Positions 60,156 to 64,000 of a stretch of DNA of 64,000 bases are shown here, piece after piece. Both the position numbers and the translations under genes were made by a program. The notes under the pieces were generated by a model. The model saw only the letters and a program-made list of their open reading frames with translations. It was not told the origin of the DNA and did no database searches. Position 1 is the stretch's first letter. Every line of letters starts with the position of its first letter. The stretch is from Streptomyces poonensis (GTDB lineage Bacteria > Actinomycetota > Actinomycetes > Streptomycetales > Streptomycetaceae): the NCBI RefSeq assembly GCF_014650915.1, contig NZ_BMVW01000010.1, positions 124,001-188,000 on the forward strand. The letters run 5' to 3'.

Positions 60156-61304
60156 GTGAGCAGCGCGAACAGTGGTGGGATCGGAATGACGGGCAGGCAG
60201 CACGGCGTGAGCGCGGGGGTGAACCTGGGCGCCCTGCGCACCCACAACACCGCGCTGGTGCTCGATCTGCTGCGCACGGCCGGCCCGTCCGGGATCAGCC
60301 GGCTGGAGCTCGCCGAGCGGACCGGGCTGACCCCGCAGGCCGTCAGCAAGATAATCGCGCGGCTCCGCCTGGAGGGTCTCGCGGCGGAGGCCGGGCGCCG
60401 CACCTCGACGGGCGGCAAGCCGCGCACCGTGCTGCGCCTCCTGCCCGGGGCCGGGCACGCGGTCGGCCTGCACCTGGACCGCGACGAGCTCACCGCCGTC
60501 CTGTGCGATCTGACCGGCACCGTCGTGGCCGAACGGCGGGCGCCGCTGGACCTGGGCGCCGGGGCGGACACGGTGGTCGAGGGCGCGGCCGTCGAGGTGG
60601 AGGCGCTGCTGGCCGGGCTCTCCGGCCCCGAGCCCGCACCGGTGCTGGGCGTCGGCGTCGCCCTGCCCGGTCCGCTGGACCACACCCGGGGCGTGCTGCA
60701 CCGGGTCACCGGCTTCCCCGAGTGGAGCGGGTTCCCGCTGCGGGACGTGCTGGCGCGGCGGCTGGGCACAGCGGTCGTGGTGGACAAGGACACCAACGCG
60801 GCCGCACTGGAGGTGGCGGTGCGCGGCGCGGGCCCGTCCGCCTGTCTCGCGTATCTGCACCTCGGTACGGGGCTGGGGGCCGGGCTCGTGATCGGGGGCG
60901 GTGTGCACCGGGGCGCACGGACCGGGGCCGGGGAGTTCGGCCACCAGGTCATCCAGCTGGACGGGCCGCCGTGCGAGTGCGGGAACCGGGGGTGCGTCGA
61001 GGCGCTGTGCCTCGCGGCCGTGGCCCGGGGCGACGTGGACGGAGCGGCCCGGGTGCTCGGTGCCGCCGCCGGGAACCTCGTCGCGCTGCTCGACATCGAC
61101 GAGGTGCTGCTCGGTGGCCGTACCGTCGCCGCCCACGAGGAGGCCTTCGTCCGCGGGGTGGGCGCCGTCCTCGACGAGCGCGCCCGGCGCGAGGGCGCCG
61201 ACCGGGCCGTACCCGTACGGGCCGCCCCCGGCGGGGCGCGCACCGTCGCGGAGGGAGCCGCCCAACTGCTGCTGGCGCCGTTGTTCGGGCGGGGTGAGGG
61301 ATAG
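60156..61304 (+). CDS. ROK-family transcriptional repressor
   Basis: A 382-residue protein: N-terminal winged HTH (LDLLRTAGPSGISRLELAER, TGLTPQAVSKIIARLRLE), then a ROK sugar-kinase-like domain with VVDKDTNAAALEV, the zinc-binding CECGNRGCVE motif and the GEFGHQVI sequence. Kinase residues appear degenerate, typical of regulators. GTG 60156 is chosen; ATG 60186 is equally possible. Confidence 0.9.
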   Translation: MSSANSGGIGMTGRQHGVSAGVNLGALRTHNTALVLDLLRTAGPSGISRLELAERTGLTPQAVSKIIARLRLEGLAAEAGRRTSTGGKPRTVLRLLPGAGHAVGLHLDRDELTAVLCDLTGTVVAERRAPLDLGAGADTVVEGAAVEVEALLAGLSGPEPAPVLGVGVALPGPLDHTRGVLHRVTGFPEWSGFPLRDVLARRLGTAVVVDKDTNAAALEVAVRGAGPSACLAYLHLGTGLGAGLVIGGGVHRGARTGAGEFGHQVIQLDGPPCECGNRGCVEALCLAAVARGDVDGAARVLGAAAGNLVALLDIDEVLLGGRTVAAHEEAFVRGVGAVLDERARREGADRAVPVRAAPGGARTVAEGAAQLLLAPLFGRGEG

Positions 61305-61440
61305 TCCAGGCCGGTCGGGGTGAGTTCAGGGGCGGCCGACGGGTGAGGTGCTCGGCCGATCGAGGGCACTTGGGCGGCCGTACGGGGTACGTGGCGCGTG
61401 GCGAGGCCGACGGCGGCGGCCGGATGGCAGGCATGAGTAC

Positions 61441-62316
61441 ATGCGACTGTTCCCGCGATCGTCCCCGCGACTGAGACTGCGCATGCCCCCGGCGCTCACC
61501 GCTGCCGCCACCGTCGTCACCGCAGCCGCCCTCGCATGCGGCCTCCCGCCCCCCGCCACCGCGGCCCCCGCCCCCACCTGCGCCGGCACCGAGGCCGGCG
61601 ACTTCCCCCTCCGTGCCCGCATCCACGGCGGCCCCGCCCGCTACGAGGCCGGCGGCGGTTTCCGCACCTGGTCCCTCGCCCTCACCAACACCACGGCCCG
61701 CCCCTGCCGCGACATCCACCCGGTGATCGTCCTCGTCGACGAGGAACGCGCGCTGCGGTCCGGTGATCCGCTCCTGGAGTACTACGACGGCGACCGCCCC
61801 CACCCGGTCGCCCTCACCCGCACCGACGCGGACGAACTCGTCGGGGTCCTCGACCACAAGGGCTTCCCCGGGTTCACCGTCGCCCCGGGCCGCACGCGCA
61901 CCGTCAGGCTCCGGCTCGCCGTCACCTCGGCGGCGCGCACCCCGAACGACGTCGTGGCGAACGCGGCTGTCGTCCAGCGGCGGGGCGACGACGGCGACTG
62001 GGTGGGCGAGTCGAACGACTACCGGTTCCGGATCGTCGACAGTGACGACAGCGGAGAGAGCGGAGAGAGCGAACAGAGCGGAGAGAGCGAACAAGGGGAA
62101 GAGAACGGGGACACCGGCACAAGCGGCACCCATGAGAACCACGAGGACCGCGAGAACCGCGAGAAGCGCCAGGAGTACGAGCAGCAGGAAGAGCGCCCAC
62201 CCGCCGACGAACTGGCCGCTACCGGAACGACCGTGGTGGCGCACGGAGTCACGGCGCTGCTGCTCATCACCGGCACCCTGCTCATCGTCCTCTTCCGGCG
62301 ACGCGGGCCCCAGTGA
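61441..62316 (+). CDS. LAXTG sortase-anchored surface protein
   Basis: A 291-residue exported protein. Signal peptide MRLFPRSSPRLRLRMPPALT with a hydrophobic core to ATAAPAP, a beta-rich domain (RARIHGGPARYEAGGGFRTW, HPVIVLVDEERALRSG, GRTRTVRLRLAVTSAARTPN), an acidic linker with Ser-Gly-Glu-Ser repeats and a cell-wall sorting signal: LAATG, a hydrophobic helix and RRRGPQ. LAXTG fits the class E sortases of actinobacteria. The sortase gene is not in the window. Confidence 0.85.
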   Translation: MRLFPRSSPRLRLRMPPALTAAATVVTAAALACGLPPPATAAPAPTCAGTEAGDFPLRARIHGGPARYEAGGGFRTWSLALTNTTARPCRDIHPVIVLVDEERALRSGDPLLEYYDGDRPHPVALTRTDADELVGVLDHKGFPGFTVAPGRTRTVRLRLAVTSAARTPNDVVANAAVVQRRGDDGDWVGESNDYRFRIVDSDDSGESGESEQSGESEQGEENGDTGTSGTHENHEDRENREKRQEYEQQEERPPADELAATGTTVVAHGVTALLLITGTLLIVLFRRRGPQ

Positions 62317-62437
62317 TCCACACGAGTCATGATCAGCCCCTCCTGTTCCGGGCCACCCGTCACTAGGGTGGTGACCGTCGGTACAGAGACGTCCGGCGCC
62401 CCCTGACATCCCGCGGACGTACGGCAGGAGATCGCAC

Positions 62438-63217
62438 ATGGCAGAGCGCAAGCCCATCGAGTCGTGGCTCACCGACATGGACGGCGTGCTGATCCACGAG
62501 GGGGTGCCGATCCCGGGTGCCGACGCGTTCCTGAAGAAGCTGCGGGAGTCCGGCAGGCCCTTCCTGGTCCTCACCAACAACTCCATCTACACGCCCCGCG
62601 ACCTGCACGCCCGGCTGGCCCGCATGGGCCTGGACGTCCCCGTCGAGAACATCTGGACCTCCGCCCTCGCCACCGCGAAGTTCCTCGACGACCAGCGGCC
62701 GGGCGGCACGGCGTACGTCCTCGGCGAGGCCGGTCTGACCACCGCGCTGCACGACATCGGGTACGTGCTGACGGACCAGGACCCGGACTACGTCGTGCTC
62801 GGCGAGACCCGCACGTACTCCTTCGAGGCCATGACGAAGGCGGTGCGGCTGATCCAGGGCGGTGCGCGGTTCATCGCGACCAACCCGGACGAGACCGGCC
62901 CGTCCACGGAAGGCCCGCTGCCCGCCACCGGGGCCGTCGCCGCGCTGATCACCAAGGCGACCGGACGGCAGCCGTACTTCGCGGGCAAGCCGAACCCGCT
63001 GATGATGCGCACCGGGCTGAACACGATCGGCGCCCACTCCGAGACCAGCGCGATGATCGGCGACCGCATGGACACCGATGTGCTCGCCGGCATAGAGGCC
63101 GGGATGCAGACCTTCCTGGTGCTCACGGGCGTGACCCAGCCGGGCCAGATCGAGAACTTCCCTTACCGCCCCTCCCAGGTCGTCGACTCCATCGCGGACC
63201 TGGTCGACGCGATCTGA
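62438..63217 (+). CDS. HAD-IIA (NagD-like) phosphatase
   Basis: A 259-residue haloacid-dehalogenase hydrolase of class IIA. Motif I WLTDMDGVLIHEG (Asp nucleophile), motif II VLTNNS, the Lys motif AGKPNPLM and motif IV GDRMDTDVLAG are complete; the C2 cap is present between. Closest to NagD/AraL-type sugar phosphate phosphatases. Substrate unknown. GCAGGAG precedes ATG 62438. Confidence 0.92.
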   Translation: MAERKPIESWLTDMDGVLIHEGVPIPGADAFLKKLRESGRPFLVLTNNSIYTPRDLHARLARMGLDVPVENIWTSALATAKFLDDQRPGGTAYVLGEAGLTTALHDIGYVLTDQDPDYVVLGETRTYSFEAMTKAVRLIQGGARFIATNPDETGPSTEGPLPATGAVAALITKATGRQPYFAGKPNPLMMRTGLNTIGAHSETSAMIGDRMDTDVLAGIEAGMQTFLVLTGVTQPGQIENFPYRPSQVVDSIADLVDAI

Positions 63218-63311
63218 GGGGTGTCGCACTTCAAACACGCAGCCATCCACTCGACCCGTACGGAGTAGTACCGCCTCTCCCCGGATGCGTCGCGGCGGCC
63301 GGAGGGGGAGT

Positions 63312-63327
63312 CTCCAGATGTCTGGAG
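63312..63327. promoter_or_regulatory. Inverted repeat overlapping the ribosome site of the last gene
   Basis: CTCCAGA-TG-TCTGGAG lies directly before ATG 63335; its right arm overlaps the GGAGG ribosome site, so a fold would hide the site. The loop is short, so stability is moderate. Confidence 0.4.
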
Positions 63328-63334
63328 GTTCACG

Positions 63335-64000
63335 ATGCGTTCTCTACGGCTCACACTCGGTGCGGGTGCGGTGGTCGCCGGGATCCTGACCCCGGTGACG
63401 TACCCGCTGGTCCCGGTGGCGTACGCGGGCGACTCCGGGGCCGTCTCGGTGACGCCGTCACCGCCGGAGCCCGGCAGCGACATCCGGCTGGCCGTCAAAG
63501 GGTGCAGGGACGACACGGGCACCGCCGCCTCGGCCGCCTTCGTCGCGGACGCGCAGCTGACCGGAGGCGGCCACGACGGCGGAGGCGGCCACGACGGCAG
63601 GGGCGCCCACGACGGCAGAGGCGGTGTGCTCGTCGGGGAGACCCGCGTCCGCTCCGCGCTCAAGCCGGGCAGCTACGAGGTCCAGGTCACCTGTGACGGC
63701 CGTGAGGGCAAGGTCCGGGGGACGATCGAGATCGCGAGGAAGGCGGGCGGGGCCCGGCCGCCCGAGCCGGCTCCGGACCCGGACGCGCACCGGAACTCGC
63801 ACTCGCACTCGGACTCCGGCTCGGACTCCGGCTCGGACTCCGACTCGCACTCCGCCCTTCCACCCGCCGCGCCCGCGTCCCCCGCCGCCCCCGTACGCGC
63901 GGGCGGCGGCGGTACCGCGCACCTCGCCGCGAGAGCCCGGGACAACGGTCCCGGGCTGCCGCACGCCGTGATCGGCATCGTCCTGGTGGGGGCCGCCGCG
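63335..64000 (+). CDS. Secreted/membrane repeat protein, N-terminal part
   Basis: ATG 63335 opens a frame that continues past the window end (222 codons seen). A signal peptide (LTLGAGAVVAGILTPVTYPL to AYA) is followed by a beta-rich domain (VSVTPSPPEPGSDIRLAVKG, RVRSALKPGSYEVQVTCDG) interrupted by His-Asp-Gly repeats (GGHDGGGGHDGRGAHDGRGG), then a Ser/Asp/His-rich linker (HSHSDSGSDSGSDSDSHS) and the start of a terminal membrane helix. It resembles sortase-type or membrane-anchored surface proteins, but no sorting motif is visible before the end. Confidence 0.7.
   Translation, partial: MRSLRLTLGAGAVVAGILTPVTYPLVPVAYAGDSGAVSVTPSPPEPGSDIRLAVKGCRDDTGTAASAAFVADAQLTGGGHDGGGGHDGRGAHDGRGGVLVGETRVRSALKPGSYEVQVTCDGREGKVRGTIEIARKAGGARPPEPAPDPDAHRNSHSHSDSGSDSGSDSDSHSALPPAAPASPAAPVRAGGGGTAHLAARARDNGPGLPHAVIGIVLVGAAA

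Noticed and set aside
58517..61369. A 950-residue minus-strand frame spanning four genes
   Set aside because: Only its 3' end matches a real gene (UPF0303). The rest crosses the dehydrogenase in another frame and runs antisense to the ROK gene.

Overview
The window is chromosomal DNA from a Streptomyces or very close relative. Evidence: very high G+C with third-position GC bias, many GTG starts with GGAGG-type ribosome sites, the mec-cysO-cysM sulfur-carrier operon, two DasR-type (dre) sites around GlcNAc PTS genes, DUF397/XRE/ATPase regulator clusters and an LAXTG sortase substrate. No rRNA, CRISPR array, complete insertion sequence or biosynthetic gene cluster is visible.

Layout. 0-6 kb: end of a DUF2017 gene, an AnsP-like amino-acid permease, then mec, a 31-codon Cys-containing leader peptide, cysO and cysM (cysteine synthesis on the CysO carrier), a membrane-anchored PemK-like protein and a metallo-beta-lactamase-fold hydrolase. 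6-12 kb: GlcNAc PTS genes nagE and nagF (divergent, each with a dre site), rph, a lipoprotein, rdgB, tRNA-Leu(UAG), a Gdx/SugE guanidinium exporter behind a guanidine-III riboswitch, a GroES-like protein, a DUF3618 protein and a Bcp peroxiredoxin. 12-16 kb: a very long class A penicillin-binding protein with disordered tails. 16-25 kb: a three-gene ABC-2 exporter, a LiaF-like envelope-stress protein, an SGNH esterase, a DUF445 protein and an MFS transporter. 25-31 kb: membrane proteins, a GlxA-type regulator and three tandem AraC regulators. 31-39 kb: Hsp20, a DUF2267 protein, an alpha/beta hydrolase and many small secreted or membrane proteins.

38.8-47.6 kb is an accessory island. It holds a DUF397/XRE/RsbW-like ATPase cluster, an IS1380-type transposase relic, and five genes that look like anti-phage functions: a HEPN RNase candidate with a DUF262 protein, an NB-ARC/TPR STAND ATPase preceded by a small protein sharing a short peptide motif with it, and a divergent SRA-HNH modified-DNA endonuclease. 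The HEPN/DUF262/NB-ARC block has rarer codons and lower GC than its surroundings.

48-64 kb returns to core-like content: an AraC/VOC pair, a TetR gene with two palindromic operators beside an NTF2-like gene and a DUF1772 gene, a cupin, a 1039-residue secreted FG-GAP protein, a SEC-C protein, a second YidC/Oxa1-type insertase, an FAH-family hydrolase, a UPF0303/heme-degrading-type protein with a Gfo/Idh dehydrogenase divergent from a ROK repressor, an LAXTG surface protein, a NagD-like HAD phosphatase and the start of another secreted repeat protein.

A recurring feature is short in-register tandem repeats (6, 7, 8, 12, 21 and 30 bp) at gene ends and between genes, densest from 18.7 to 27.6 kb.
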